A stretch of 32,779 nucleotides of DNA from Opitutus sp. GAS368 (GCA_945866215.1 CAMBGQ010000017.1:1-32779), one strand, 5' to 3'; shown: positions 23,539 through 32,626, numbered from the stretch's first letter. Translations and numbers: made by a program. The notes: a model not told the origin generated them from the sequence alone.

Positions 23539-26500
23539 ATGAAAAAACTCCATCGCACGCAGCTCGCCTGGGCGGCCTTCGCCTTCGCCCTCGCCGCCGG
23601 CTCCCTCATCGCCCAAGACGGTGAGGCGGCTGCTACTAAGCCGAAGCTCATGGCCGAGGCCTTGAAGGCCCGCGACGAAGGCGACCTGCAGGCCGCCAAG
23701 GCCAGGTTCGAGGCCCTCCTCTCCCTTGACCCCAAGGATGTCGGCGCCATCGAAGGCCTCGCTTCCGTCAATAGCTCCATCGCTGAAGCCGAAGCCGCCA
23801 AGAAGGCTGCGGATGCTCCCAAGCCCGATGCGCCTGCCGACGGAGCTGCTTCCAACGACACGCTGCTCGCCCAAGTCGACAAGGCGATCAATGAAGCGCG
23901 CCAGAAGTCTGCCGCCGGTGACCACACGGGCGCCCTGGAGCAGCTTGCCGCCGCCGGTGATGCCCTTGCCACGGTCGTCTCGCCTGCCGCCCAATCCCGT
24001 CGCGATGCCCTTTCCCTCGCCAAGCAGTCGATCACTATTGTGCGCGATGCCGGTGGCCCCGCCGCTGCCAAGGAAGAAGTCAATCGCCTCGCCCGGGCCA
24101 ACGCCGATTCCCTCGACAAGCAGGGTGACGTCGTCTCCTCCGCCGAGAGCTTGATCCGCCAAGGCACCGCCGAGTCCATCGACAAGGCCCTCGATCAGCT
24201 CGACGCCGCCGACCGCTTGCTCGGTTCCGCCAGCCTCTCCAATGCACGCCTCAAGGAGCGTATCAAGGACGCCAAAGGCAACGCCCTCGCCCGCCGCGCC
24301 CTCGTCGCGATTGCCGCCCGTGATATGTCCAAGGCCGCCGCCGTCATCGGCCAGTATGCCGACCTCAAGGGCAAAGACGACGCCTCCGTCGTCCGTCTCC
24401 AGAAGGAATTCACGTCCAAGGCGAACGACCCGACCTATCGTAATATCGACGAGCTTTCCCCTGGACTCCGCGTGAAGGATGACAAAGTCAACGAGCTGCT
24501 CGTCAAGGGCCGTGCCCGCTACCTCTATGGCGACTATCAAGGCGCCCTCGAAGCTTACCGCGAGGTCCTGCAGTATCAGCCCAACAATTCTGAGTCCAAG
24601 GCCTACCAGATTCGCATCCGCGAGATGCTCTCCAGCAACTCCGGCCAGTGGAACCGCGGCGTCACCAAGGGCAAGCTCCTCGAACTCCTCGACGAAACGT
24701 GGAAGCTCCCCGAAGTCTTCAATCGTGAAAACGCCAAGATCGATTCCACTAACGGCAATGATCCGGTCATCGAGAAGATGAAGTCCATCCAGCTTCCGGA
24801 AGGTTTCATCGTGCGCGACCAGCCGCTCGACCGCGCCTTGGTCCTTCTGTCGACGCAGGCCGCCGCTTTCGACAAGGATCAGAAGGGCGTCAATATCGTC
24901 CTCCTCGACCCAGCTAACAAGAACCCCACCGTCAACCTGCAGCTCCGCGGCGTCTCGGTCTATCAGGCCCTCGATTATACCTGTAAGCGCGTCGGGTTCA
25001 GCTTCACCGTGGGCTCCGGCGGCATCGTGGAAGTCCGCGAGGACTCCGGCGACAGCCTCAATGAGACCGAAATCTATCCTCTCTCTACGGCCGCTGTCCT
25101 CAAGATGACCGGCCTCAGTGCGGGCGGCGGTGGCGGCGGTGGTGGTGGTGCCCCGGCCAATCCTTTCGGCGGCGCGACTGCCGGCGGTGCCAGCGCCGGC
25201 GACGGCCAGCGTCCAGAAGAAGTCGCCATCCGCAACTTCCTCACCCGCTCCGGCGTCTCCTTCGAGCCTCCGGCTACCTTGTCCTACGACGGCACGAACC
25301 TGATTGTCTATCAGACCCGAAGGAACTTGGACCGAGTCCAGAACATCATCCGCCGTTACTCCGACATCAAGCAGGTCCACATCGAAGCCAAGTTCATGGA
25401 AGTCGAGCAGAAGGTCCTGAACGAGCTCGGGGTCAATTGGGGGATTAATGGCGTCACGCCTCGAGTCACGGGCACAGTTCCGACGTATGTAGATTTACCG
25501 CCTGTCGTTGGCTCGCCAGCCGGGACGCCTGGAACCCGTTTCTTCACGGATAACGGTTCTCCTGCCCAAGGCGGCCAATTGGTTACACGTGCGGAGTCGG
25601 GCCTGCGTTCCGTCAACAATGTCTTCCAGCAGAACAATACTCCCGGCAAGGCACTGGTGGTCACCACAGGTACCACCAGCCAGACATTCCCCCAGAACGC
25701 TCCGGCCTTCCCAGGAGGGCCCAACCTCGGCAATGATGCTTACACCTTTGGCGGGAGAGTGGGGGTCCTTGGTTCTTATGACCTCAGCGTCTTTGTTCGT
25801 GCTATTGAGCAGAGCAATGGAGCCGATCTGATGTCTTCGCCGAGCCTTACAGTTCTCGATGGCAAGACCGCCGTCATCAAGGTGGCCCAGCTTTTGCGCT
25901 ACCCGCAGGCTTACGGCGATGTTCAGTCTAATGTCGGCAACGGCGGCGGCGGTACCATCACCACGGCCGCCAGCTCGGTGGCCATCACGGCTGGCACCCC
26001 CCAAGACTTCACCGTCCAAGAAGTCGGTGTGACGCTGGAAGTCACCCCGACCGTCGGGGCCGACGACTCGATCGCGCTCAACCTCAGGCCCAAGGTGACC
26101 GAGTTTGAAGGCTTCGTCGAATACGGCGGGACCTCTGTCGCCATCTCCGGAGGGTTGACCGTCACCGTACCCTCGGGCTTCTTCCAGCCGATTTTCAGTA
26201 CGCGTGAAGTCCAGACGGACGTCACCGTCTTCGATGGTGCCACAGTCGTCATCGGTGGCCTGACCCGCGAAGAAGTGAAGACCGTCGAAGACAAGGTACC
26301 GTTCCTTGGTTCGATGCCCCTCATCGGTGCCGCCTTCCGCTCCACCGGCAAGAGCGTCAGCAAGCGAAGCCTCATGGTGTTCGTGACCGCGAATCTGGTT
26401 TCTCCGGGCGGCGCCAGCCTCCGGAGCAGCCATCCCGGCATGCGCGCTGGCTCCACCTTCTCGAACCCGACGATCATCTCTCCCGGTGGTGCGGTTTACC

Positions 26501-26565
26501 GCGAGCCGATCGAAGTCGCCGCACCCGTGGCTCCGGCTCCGGTCGTCATCGAGCCAGCGAAGTAA
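23539..26565 (+). CDS. outer-membrane secretin with N-terminal TPR repeats (Amuc_1098-like)
   Basis: A 1008-residue secretin that should form the outer-membrane channel of the pilus-like machine. After a signal peptide (about 1-27) comes a helical TPR-like region (about 38-90) and a clear TPR at about 320-366. An N0-type domain (about 429-505) follows, then a Gly-rich linker of about 11 residues (529-539) and an N1-type domain (about 558-625). The secretin core has EAKFMEVEQKVLNELGVNWG (about 614-633) and the family signature VFDGATVVIGGLTREE with VPFLGSMPLIGAAF (about 897-934). The Ala/Pro/Val-rich tail ends the protein. It is larger than common PilQ because of the TPR part. It is the last gene of the operon. 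Confidence 0.93.
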   Translation: MKKLHRTQLAWAAFAFALAAGSLIAQDGEAAATKPKLMAEALKARDEGDLQAAKARFEALLSLDPKDVGAIEGLASVNSSIAEAEAAKKAADAPKPDAPADGAASNDTLLAQVDKAINEARQKSAAGDHTGALEQLAAAGDALATVVSPAAQSRRDALSLAKQSITIVRDAGGPAAAKEEVNRLARANADSLDKQGDVVSSAESLIRQGTAESIDKALDQLDAADRLLGSASLSNARLKERIKDAKGNALARRALVAIAARDMSKAAAVIGQYADLKGKDDASVVRLQKEFTSKANDPTYRNIDELSPGLRVKDDKVNELLVKGRARYLYGDYQGALEAYREVLQYQPNNSESKAYQIRIREMLSSNSGQWNRGVTKGKLLELLDETWKLPEVFNRENAKIDSTNGNDPVIEKMKSIQLPEGFIVRDQPLDRALVLLSTQAAAFDKDQKGVNIVLLDPANKNPTVNLQLRGVSVYQALDYTCKRVGFSFTVGSGGIVEVREDSGDSLNETEIYPLSTAAVLKMTGLSAGGGGGGGGGAPANPFGGATAGGASAGDGQRPEEVAIRNFLTRSGVSFEPPATLSYDGTNLIVYQTRRNLDRVQNIIRRYSDIKQVHIEAKFMEVEQKVLNELGVNWGINGVTPRVTGTVPTYVDLPPVVGSPAGTPGTRFFTDNGSPAQGGQLVTRAESGLRSVNNVFQQNNTPGKALVVTTGTTSQTFPQNAPAFPGGPNLGNDAYTFGGRVGVLGSYDLSVFVRAIEQSNGADLMSSPSLTVLDGKTAVIKVAQLLRYPQAYGDVQSNVGNGGGGTITTAASSVAITAGTPQDFTVQEVGVTLEVTPTVGADDSIALNLRPKVTEFEGFVEYGGTSVAISGGLTVTVPSGFFQPIFSTREVQTDVTVFDGATVVIGGLTREEVKTVEDKVPFLGSMPLIGAAFRSTGKSVSKRSLMVFVTANLVSPGGASLRSSHPGMRAGSTFSNPTIISPGGAVYREPIEVAAPVAPAPVVIEPAK

Positions 26566-26589
26566 GCCTTTCCCGCTGTTTCGCGCCAA

Positions 26590-26620
26590 CGGGCCCGCCA
26601 TTCGGCGGGCCCGCTTTTTT
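26590..26620 (+). terminator. intrinsic terminator of the pilus operon
   Basis: A perfect 10-bp GC stem (26590-26599 with 26604-26613) around a 4-base loop is followed by one C and six T residues. It starts 25 bases after the secretin stop codon and insulates the downstream exonuclease gene. Confidence 0.95.
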
Positions 26621-26656
26621 CTCGATGGTCGGACCTGGCCGAGCGACACTCTTCCC

Positions 26657-27619
26657 ATGCGCTGGCTGCTGATCGACGGCTTCAACCTGGTCTTCCGAAG
26701 TCACTTCGCGATGGAGCGTTCCAACCTCCGCCGGCAAGCCGACCAATTCCCGACCGGCGCGCTCCATGGGTGGATGAAGTCCTTGCAGGACCTCCGTGAA
26801 GGGGAGAAGCCAGACCGCTGCGCCGTCTTCTTCGATCTTGGTGGCTCCGATCGTCATCTCGCCGTGCTGCCCGAATATAAGGCCCAACGGGATGAGACCC
26901 CGGACGAGATCGTCCAGCAGCTACCGGAGATCAAACGCCTCACCGCTCTCCTCGGTTTCCAGGTCTTTGAGCGCCGGGGCGTCGAGGCAGATGACCTCAT
27001 CGCCACGGCCGTACGCATCCTTTCCGCAGCCGGTGACGAGTGCGTGATCGTCAGCGCCGATAAGGATTTCGGCCAATGCGTCGGCGGTCCCGTCAGCCAG
27101 CTCGCCCCGCCGCCCACCGCCAACCCCGCGCTCGGCTGGCGGCGACTCGACCCAGCGGCCGTGACCGAGAAATTTGGCGTCCCGCCGGAGCGAATCGCCG
27201 ACTACCTCGCGCTCGTGGGCGACGCCTCGGACAATATTCCTGGGCTCAAAGGCGTCGGCCCGAAGACCGCCGTGAAGTGGCTGACGGAATACGGGGACCT
27301 CGGCGGCGTGCTGGCGGCCGCCGACACGCTGCAACCGGAACGCTTCCGCGAGCAGGTGAAGGCCGAGGCCGAGCGCATCCGCGGCAATCTCAAGCTCGTC
27401 ACTTTCCAGACCGACTTCGAATTCACGCCCGGCACGCCCGTCGCGGAAGATGTCGACGGCGTGGAAGCATTCCTGACGGAGATGGAGATGCATTCGACGC
27501 TCCGGCGTTATCAGACGAAGCATGGGCGGATTGCGGCTGGGCCCGCGCCGACGGCGCCGGCGGTCGAAGCGCCTAAGCCGAAACCACCGAAGGACGCGCA
27601 GCAGGGCGAGTTATTCTAG
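26657..27619 (+). CDS. 5'-3' exonuclease (PolA N-terminal-domain-like)
   Basis: A 320-residue stand-alone flap/5'-3' exonuclease that resembles the N-terminal domain of DNA polymerase I and ExoIX. Metal-binding acidic residues appear in LLIDGFNLVFRS (about 4-15), GVEADDLIAT (about 108-117) and VSADKDF (about 132-138). The DNA-binding helix-3-turn-helix reads LVGDASDNIPGLKGVGPKTA (about 186-205). No polymerase domain follows; the C-terminus is a Pro/Lys-rich tail. The ATG at 26657 is chosen because the conserved strand starts there; the frame upstream overlaps the secretin gene and the terminator. Confidence 0.92.
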   Translation: MRWLLIDGFNLVFRSHFAMERSNLRRQADQFPTGALHGWMKSLQDLREGEKPDRCAVFFDLGGSDRHLAVLPEYKAQRDETPDEIVQQLPEIKRLTALLGFQVFERRGVEADDLIATAVRILSAAGDECVIVSADKDFGQCVGGPVSQLAPPPTANPALGWRRLDPAAVTEKFGVPPERIADYLALVGDASDNIPGLKGVGPKTAVKWLTEYGDLGGVLAAADTLQPERFREQVKAEAERIRGNLKLVTFQTDFEFTPGTPVAEDVDGVEAFLTEMEMHSTLRRYQTKHGRIAAGPAPTAPAVEAPKPKPPKDAQQGELF

Positions 27620-27624
27620 CCAAC

Positions 27625-27652
27625 AAAAAGGCCCGCCGGTGAGGGCGGGCCT
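27625..27652 (-). terminator. intrinsic terminator of the minus-strand operon
   Basis: A 9-bp stem (27629-27637 with 27644-27652) has a 6-base loop. On the minus strand it is followed by five T residues. It lies 24 bases after the stop codon of the last minus-strand gene and between convergent genes. Confidence 0.88.
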
Positions 27653-27675
27653 GGGGGGAAGGAACCAGCGGGAGC

Positions 27676-28524
27676 TTAGTTCTTCTTGTCGGCCTTCTTC
27701 TCGAGCTTCGGCATCTCGACGACCGGGGCGGCAGCGACGGCCTGCTGCTGCTGGGCGTTGGCGATGAGGCCTTGCACCTGGTTCACTTCTTCCTGGCTGA
27801 GCAGGATGACGAACTTGGCTTCGAGGACTTCGACTTCGTAATTATGGGTGATCGAGTAACCGACGCTCTCGGCCATCTCCTTATTGCCTTTGCTCAGGAG
27901 TTCGACGGTCTGGTCGAGCTGGGCTTGAATCCGGGTCTTGTCTTCATCCTTTTCGGCGCGCTTCAGCAGCTCGGTGAGCTGGACCGCGGCATCGCGGCGG
28001 GCCTGGAGGACCTTGGCGAACTGTTCGAATTGGACGACGAGGTCGAGACCGCGGATTTCGGCGGTCTGCAGGAGGCGACGGTCACCACGAATGACGAGCT
28101 GCTCTTCCTTGAAGTCAGCGGAGGAGCGAGCCTTGGCGGCTTCTTCGTCGGAGATGACGGCGAAGAGGCGGAGGGCGGTGTTGACGAAGGTCGCTTGGCG
28201 GTTGGCGACGGCCGGGACATTGAAACCCCAGACCTTCGCGAAGACGGCATCCTTCTCGTTGAAGTCCTTAATTTCGGCTTCGCCGACCTTGGTCAGGGCG
28301 TCGCGCTCGACGGTCGTGAGGGCGACCTGAATGCGCTGCTGGAGCTGCTGGATGCGACCGAAGTGCTGGCCGAGGGTCTGCAGTTCCTGCTGGAAGCGGG
28401 CGAGGGAACCCTGGTTGGAGATCGTGAGAACGACGCGGGCCAGGTTCTGGCCGAGCGGAATGAGCTCGATGACTGGTCCCTTAGGGGCTTCGGTCGGAGC
28501 AGTGGGGAGTTCGGTGGCAGGCAT
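27676..28524 (-). CDS. unknown coiled-coil protein, paralog A (no signal peptide)
   Basis: Not recognised. The 282-residue protein has a Pro-rich N-terminus without signal peptide or membrane helix, a Gln-rich coiled coil (about 41-70), a mixed central part (about 95-150) and a Lys/Gln-rich C-terminus. It is a diverged paralog of the gene just upstream. An ungapped stretch of 32 residues around ALTTVERDA shares 12 identities with the ALTTPEKEA stretch there. Later segments (ISDEE, DFKEEQLVI, EAKFVILLSQEE) also have matches in the same order. It lies 33 bases after its paralog and before a terminator. It would be cytoplasmic unless exported by an unseen route. Confidence 0.78.
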   Translation of the reverse strand: MPATELPTAPTEAPKGPVIELIPLGQNLARVVLTISNQGSLARFQQELQTLGQHFGRIQQLQQRIQVALTTVERDALTKVGEAEIKDFNEKDAVFAKVWGFNVPAVANRQATFVNTALRLFAVISDEEAAKARSSADFKEEQLVIRGDRRLLQTAEIRGLDLVVQFEQFAKVLQARRDAAVQLTELLKRAEKDEDKTRIQAQLDQTVELLSKGNKEMAESVGYSITHNYEVEVLEAKFVILLSQEEVNQVQGLIANAQQQQAVAAAPVVEMPKLEKKADKKN

Positions 28525-28557
28525 GTTCGTGGGGGGCTTGGGGTGGGGTAAGGGGGT

Positions 28558-29400
28558 TTACTTCTTATCGGCTGCGGTCGGAGCCTTGGCCTCGATGGCC
28601 TTCTTTTCTTCTTCGGTGATCTGAACGGCGAGCTTGGCTTCGGAGGGGAGCGTGATGGCCTCAGCGTTGAAATCAAAGCCGCGGGCCTTCTTGAACTCCT
28701 CGAGATTGAGGGCCAGGTCGTCCTGAATGTCCTTGATGGCCTTTTCGACCTTCTTCTTGTCGTTGTCGACGGTCAGCCTGGGCTGGACTTCGATGAGCTG
28801 CTGCAGCTGCGCCTTGGCGTCGGTGATACGCTTGATGGCAAGACCGAAGGCCTCGACCTCACCCTGGCCGGTGACGGTGTCGCGAATCTGGAATTTCTTT
28901 TCGCCGGTCGTGATGATGGTTTCAGGCTTAAAATCCTTGGCGGCGGAAAGCGTGGTGAACTGTTCGTTCGAGATCGGGGTGGCGATCACGGCCTTGGTGG
29001 CGATGAATTGATAAGGGCGCTCGATGCTGAAGCCGTTGTAGAGCTTGGTCATCGATTCGCTGTCTCCCTTGAGCTTCGCCTGCTTGGCGGCGATCTCGTG
29101 GCCCCGGGCTTCCTTCTCGGGGGTGGTGAGGGCGTTTTCCAAGAACATCTGGAGGCGCTTCAGTTCCTCGACTTGCTGCTGGAGGACTTGGATATTCTTC
29201 TGGAAGTTGAGGCACTCGCTGATGTTCCGACCGAGCCAGACTTCGGCGAAGTAGGCCTTCGGTTCGGCCTTGGCGTCGCTGGAGAGCTTGAGCTCCGGCG
29301 CCGCCGCCGGGGCCGAGGCGGGCTTGGTGCCGGCCGGTTTGGCTTCCTGGGCGTTCAGCGAAACGCAAAGGGCAGCGATAAGGAAAGAGAACTTGTTCAT
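28558..29400 (-). CDS. unknown exported coiled-coil protein, paralog B
   Basis: Not recognised. The 280-residue protein carries a signal peptide (about 1-17, ending LNA), an Ala/Pro-rich linker (20-40), a coiled coil (about 66-90), a central mixed region (about 120-180), a second helical stretch (about 190-240) and an Ala/Lys-rich end. It shares segments in the same order with paralog A downstream: the coiled coil ending in ALTT, ISNEQ, DFKPETII and EAKLAVQITEEE. It should be periplasmic. It lies 68 bases after the CvpA-like gene on the same strand. Confidence 0.8.
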   Translation of the reverse strand: MNKFSFLIAALCVSLNAQEAKPAGTKPASAPAAAPELKLSSDAKAEPKAYFAEVWLGRNISECLNFQKNIQVLQQQVEELKRLQMFLENALTTPEKEARGHEIAAKQAKLKGDSESMTKLYNGFSIERPYQFIATKAVIATPISNEQFTTLSAAKDFKPETIITTGEKKFQIRDTVTGQGEVEAFGLAIKRITDAKAQLQQLIEVQPRLTVDNDKKKVEKAIKDIQDDLALNLEEFKKARGFDFNAEAITLPSEAKLAVQITEEEKKAIEAKAPTAADKK

Positions 29401-29468
29401 GGGAGTGGGGAGGGAGGATTAAACATAGGTAAAATCGTCCTCTGGACTACCAAAAAATGGTCAGCCCC

Positions 29469-30287
29469 TCACTTTTTCGGCGCCTGCAAGGATTGCTCGA
29501 TAATCTTGGTCAAATCTACCCTTTCGGCCTCTTTTTGGAGTGGTTCGTCGGCCAAGACCGCTCGCACCTTTGGGTGGTCGATGAATCCAGTTAAATCGTT
29601 GTTATTCAACAACTCACGAACTTTTTTATCTTCCCAGGCTTGGTAAAGGGTGGGGTGGGCGGCCAGGGCACGTATCTCGGGCTGCGCCATGAGCCGGCGC
29701 CGGGCCTCCGGGTTGGCCATGAGCTGCCGGGTCTGCCGGATGAGGGTCCGTTGCTTAGCAGGAATAGGCGACCAGTCCTTAAGGTCGGCGGTGAAGGGGG
29801 TGGCGGCCAAGTCGTTCCGGATCTCGACCGACCAGTGGTGCCGGCTGTCGCCGGGCTTTTCGAACAGGTCGTAGACCGAGGCCACGGTCGCGAGCAGGGC
29901 GAGGAGAATTAGGAAATAGAGCAGACCGGTCCAGCAGCCCACCAGCGCACCCATGACGGGGCTCTCGGCCTCCTTTTGGTCCGTGGGTGACCGGCCGAGG
30001 CGCCAGAGCAGGGCATAGCAGACGAGTCCGGTCGCGCAGGCGAGGCCCACTACGCCGGTGAGGCCGCGGAGCATCCATGGATAAGTGGTGCCTTCGAGCC
30101 ACGCCAAGCCTAGGTCGGAGCCGAAGAACCAGCCGACGAGCACGCCGCTGGCCAGCGCCACTGGTCCGGCGAGCTGGCGCAGCGGGCCGCGTCGATAGCC
30201 ACGCCACGCCCCGCGAATCATCAGCAGCGCGAGGATGACGAGAGCGACCCAAAGGGTCCCGGAGAGGTCAGGCGCTTCGGGGTTCAT
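29469..30287 (-). CDS. CvpA-like membrane protein
   Basis: A 272-residue protein with four membrane segments in the first 150 residues (about 10-24, 38-56, 70-95 and 108-140) and a helical soluble tail of about 120 residues. The N-terminal layout, including an RGAWRGYRRGPLRQLAG segment after the first helix, fits the CvpA family. The tail carries repeated helical units (MANPEARRRLMAQPEIRALA, KKVRELLNNNDLTGFIDHPK) that are not part of CvpA. Its ATG overlaps the stop codon of the kinase gene as ATGA, so the two are translationally coupled. Confidence 0.75.
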   Translation of the reverse strand: MNPEAPDLSGTLWVALVILALLMIRGAWRGYRRGPLRQLAGPVALASGVLVGWFFGSDLGLAWLEGTTYPWMLRGLTGVVGLACATGLVCYALLWRLGRSPTDQKEAESPVMGALVGCWTGLLYFLILLALLATVASVYDLFEKPGDSRHHWSVEIRNDLAATPFTADLKDWSPIPAKQRTLIRQTRQLMANPEARRRLMAQPEIRALAAHPTLYQAWEDKKVRELLNNNDLTGFIDHPKVRAVLADEPLQKEAERVDLTKIIEQSLQAPKK

Positions 30288-31393
30288 CCGGCTTCGCCGA
30301 GCACCTTGCGGATGGACGGTTCACGGGCTTCGATGCTCTCGGCCAACTTGAACTGCACCAGCGCGCGCCGGAGATTGTGGCCAGGATAACGGACCTTGAA
30401 GTAGACATCACCGGCGAGGTGGTCGGCCAGGAAGCGGATGCCGAGTTCAAGCGGGATCAGGTGGATGCAGTCGAAGAGATACCGGTGGTCGGCCTGGCTG
30501 AGAAAGTCCCGCGCATAGGTCTGATATCCCCTGTAAATCATGGTGAAAAGCTCGTGATCGAAGACGACAGCCCCGAGCTCGGCGGCGTCTTCTCCGGCCG
30601 GGTTGCACACGGAGCGCATGGCGTCGCCGATATCATAATGCACCAAGCCGGGCTGGACGGTGTCGAGGTCGACGATGCAGGTCCCCCGGCCGGTGGCCTC
30701 ATCGATCATGATGTTGCCCACCTTGGGGTCGCCGTGCGTCGTGCGCAGGCCGAGGTCGCCGCGGGCGCGCGCGTCCTCGAGCACAGAACAACGGGCGCGA
30801 CGAGCTTCGACGAAGCGGACGGCCCGCTTGGCCTCGAGCGAGGCGTCGAGGCGTTCCTGACCCGTGGGCGTCGCGAGCGCCGCGTCCATCTTGGCGAGGT
30901 AGCCGGGCGTGACGTGGAAGCCGGGCAGGGCATAGCCGAGTCTTTCGGCGGGCAGGTCGCTGACCATGCGGTGGAAGTGTCCCAGCACGATGCCCGCTTC
31001 GTGGGCGTGCTCGGGGTTGCGCACCTTCTCGAAGGCCTGCGCACTCGCGATCTGTGAGATCGCGCGCCAGAGGTCGCCGTCGGCGTCGGTCACCCAGTCT
31101 TCGCCCGACTTGGTCTGGATGATCTTCGGAAGCTGCCAGATACGGTCCGCCCCGTCGGCCTCGGCCTCGAGCTTAGAGTGGCAATGGTCGGTGAGCACGC
31201 GCATGTTCTGCATGATCACCTCGGGCTGCGGGAAGACCGCCTTGCGGACACGCTGCACGATGAAGCGCTGTTCCGAAAAGGTCGTCCGGAAGATCGCCAG
31301 GTAGGTATCGTTGACGTTGCCTGAGCCGTAGGGCTCGACGGTCACGAGGCGTCCCTGGACGTCGAATTGGCGGGCGATGTGGGCGGCTCGCAT
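30284..31393 (-). CDS. NahK-like sugar kinase of the aminoglycoside phosphotransferase fold
   Basis: A 369-residue kinase of the APH/choline kinase fold. The glycine-rich loop region reads GSGNVNDTY (about 23-31). The catalytic loop is [10 protein letters not shown] (about 220-229, catalytic Asp222) and the metal-binding Asp is in [18 protein letters not shown] (about 240-257). The [18 protein letters not shown] stretch is characteristic of N-acetylhexosamine 1-kinase (NahK) relatives, which make hexosamine 1-phosphate. The substrate here is not proven. It is the first gene of a four-gene minus-strand run and is divergent from tRNA-Thr. Confidence 0.85.
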   Translation of the reverse strand: MRAAHIARQFDVQGRLVTVEPYGSGNVNDTYLAIFRTTFSEQRFIVQRVRKAVFPQPEVIMQNMRVLTDHCHSKLEAEADGADRIWQLPKIIQTKSGEDWVTDADGDLWRAISQIASAQAFEKVRNPEHAHEAGIVLGHFHRMVSDLPAERLGYALPGFHVTPGYLAKMDAALATPTGQERLDASLEAKRAVRFVEARRARCSVLEDARARGDLGLRTTHGDPKVGNIMIDEATGRGTCIVDLDTVQPGLVHYDIGDAMRSVCNPAGEDAAELGAVVFDHELFTMIYRGYQTYARDFLSQADHRYLFDCIHLIPLELGIRFLADHLAGDVYFKVRYPGHNLRRALVQFKLAESIEAREPSIRKVLGEAG

Positions 31394-31503
31394 GGGGCTT
31401 TCGCGTCAATTTGTGGCATGTCGCCGGGCTGGCGAGGGCATTCCCGTATCGCCAAGGCTTGATTTTCGTCCCGCCCGCCCCATGGTCAACGTTCCTCTGC
31501 GCC

Positions 31504-31579
31504 GCCACCTTAGCTCAGCTGGTAGAGCATCTCATTCGTAATGAGAATGTCGCCGGTTCAAATCCGGCAGGTGGCTCCA
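31504..31579 (+). tRNA. tRNA-Thr (anticodon CGT)
   Basis: A complete cloverleaf of 76 bases: acceptor stem GCCACCT/AGGTGGC, D arm GCTC/GAGC, anticodon stem TCTCA/TGAGA with loop TTCGTAA (anticodon 31537-31539), T arm GCCGG/CCGGC with TTCAAAT loop, discriminator T and encoded CCA. It reads ACG codons. All stems pair perfectly. Confidence 0.97.
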
Positions 31580-31641
31580 GCGCAGGGGACATTTTTCACC
31601 GACCTGTTTGCCCGTCAGGCTTTTTCACCCACCTTCTCGCC

Positions 31642-32601
31642 ATGAGCCGAGCCGATCCACCCTCCCGCCAACAGGATTTGTCCCGTCGTTATGACCGGAA
31701 TTTCCGGCCGGACGACGCCTACCGGGCGACGCTGCCGGACATGCAGAACAAGGACGCCTCCCTGATCCAGGGGGCTAATGTCCCGATCCAGCACGTCGGT
31801 ATCTCGGGCTTCCACCTGCCGATGCTCGTCGCCACGCGCGACGGCAAGCCCGCCCCGCTTGAGTGCACGGTGACCGGCTCAGTGTCCCTCGCCGCCGACC
31901 GTAAGGGTATTAATATGTCCCGCATCCTGCGGACTTTCTACGAATTCAAGGATCGCGTCCTGTCGCACGAGCTCCTTGAGGAGGTCTTGGTCCGCTATAA
32001 GAAGGACCTTGATTGCAGTCGGGCCCGCATCCTCGTCGAGTTCCGTTACCCGATCCTGCAGAAGTCGCTGCGTTCCGGCCTCGAAGGCTGGCAGTATTAC
32101 CGTGCCATCCTCGAAGGCAGCATCGATGACCTCGACCGTCTCCGCCGTTACGTCCATTTCGACTTCGTCTACTCGTCCGCCTGCCCTTGCTCCGCTGAGC
32201 TCGCCGAGCATGCCCGCGAAGAGCGTTCCGTCTACGGCATCCCGCACTCGCAGCGCTCCAAGGCCCGCGTCGTCGCCGAGGTCTCACCTGGCCGCTCCCT
32301 CTTTATCGAGGACATGCAGGAGCTCTGCCTCAAGGCTCTCCAGACGGAGACTCAGGTCATGGTGAAGCGCGAGGACGAGCAGGCCTTCGCCGAGCTCAAC
32401 GGCGCCTATTCCAAGTTCGTCGAGGATGCCGCGCGCGTCGTCTACGAGCAGTTCGACGGGGATGCCCGCGTGCGCGACTTCGTCATCGCCTGCTCGCACC
32501 TCGAGTCCCTGCACTCCCACGATGCCGTCTCGGTCATCAACAAGGGCATGCCGAGCGGCCTTTCAGCGGATTTCAGCAATTTTAGAGACCTGATCTGCTA
32601 G
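31642..32601 (+). CDS. folE2: GTP cyclohydrolase FolE2 (type IB)
   Basis: A 319-residue GTP cyclohydrolase of the FolE2 family, which makes 7,8-dihydroneopterin triphosphate for folate and related pathways and, unlike FolE, does not strictly need zinc. Family segments are DMQNKD (about 33-38), [17 protein letters not shown]-pocket and metal residues in [10 protein letters not shown] (Cys181 and Cys183), PHSQRS (His202), an acidic ED(M) motif in [13 protein letters not shown], and [13 protein letters not shown] near the end. Length is typical. The ATG at 31642 is used; the frame upstream covers the tRNA gene. It is flanked by two tRNA genes. Confidence 0.95.
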   Translation: MSRADPPSRQQDLSRRYDRNFRPDDAYRATLPDMQNKDASLIQGANVPIQHVGISGFHLPMLVATRDGKPAPLECTVTGSVSLAADRKGINMSRILRTFYEFKDRVLSHELLEEVLVRYKKDLDCSRARILVEFRYPILQKSLRSGLEGWQYYRAILEGSIDDLDRLRRYVHFDFVYSSACPCSAELAEHAREERSVYGIPHSQRSKARVVAEVSPGRSLFIEDMQELCLKALQTETQVMVKREDEQAFAELNGAYSKFVEDAARVVYEQFDGDARVRDFVIACSHLESLHSHDAVSVINKGMPSGLSADFSNFRDLIC

Positions 32602-32626
32602 TCTGCTGACGGCTTGCCCATCTGGG

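Noticed and set aside
25120-25152. GGC/GGT tandem repeat as a regulatory or CRISPR-like repeat
   Set aside because: It encodes an in-frame poly-Gly hinge of the secretin and has no repeat-spacer structure.
23524-25380. 618-codon minus-strand open frame opposite the secretin gene
   Set aside because: The opposite strand encodes an obvious secretin with signal peptide and TPR repeats; the antisense translation is low complexity.
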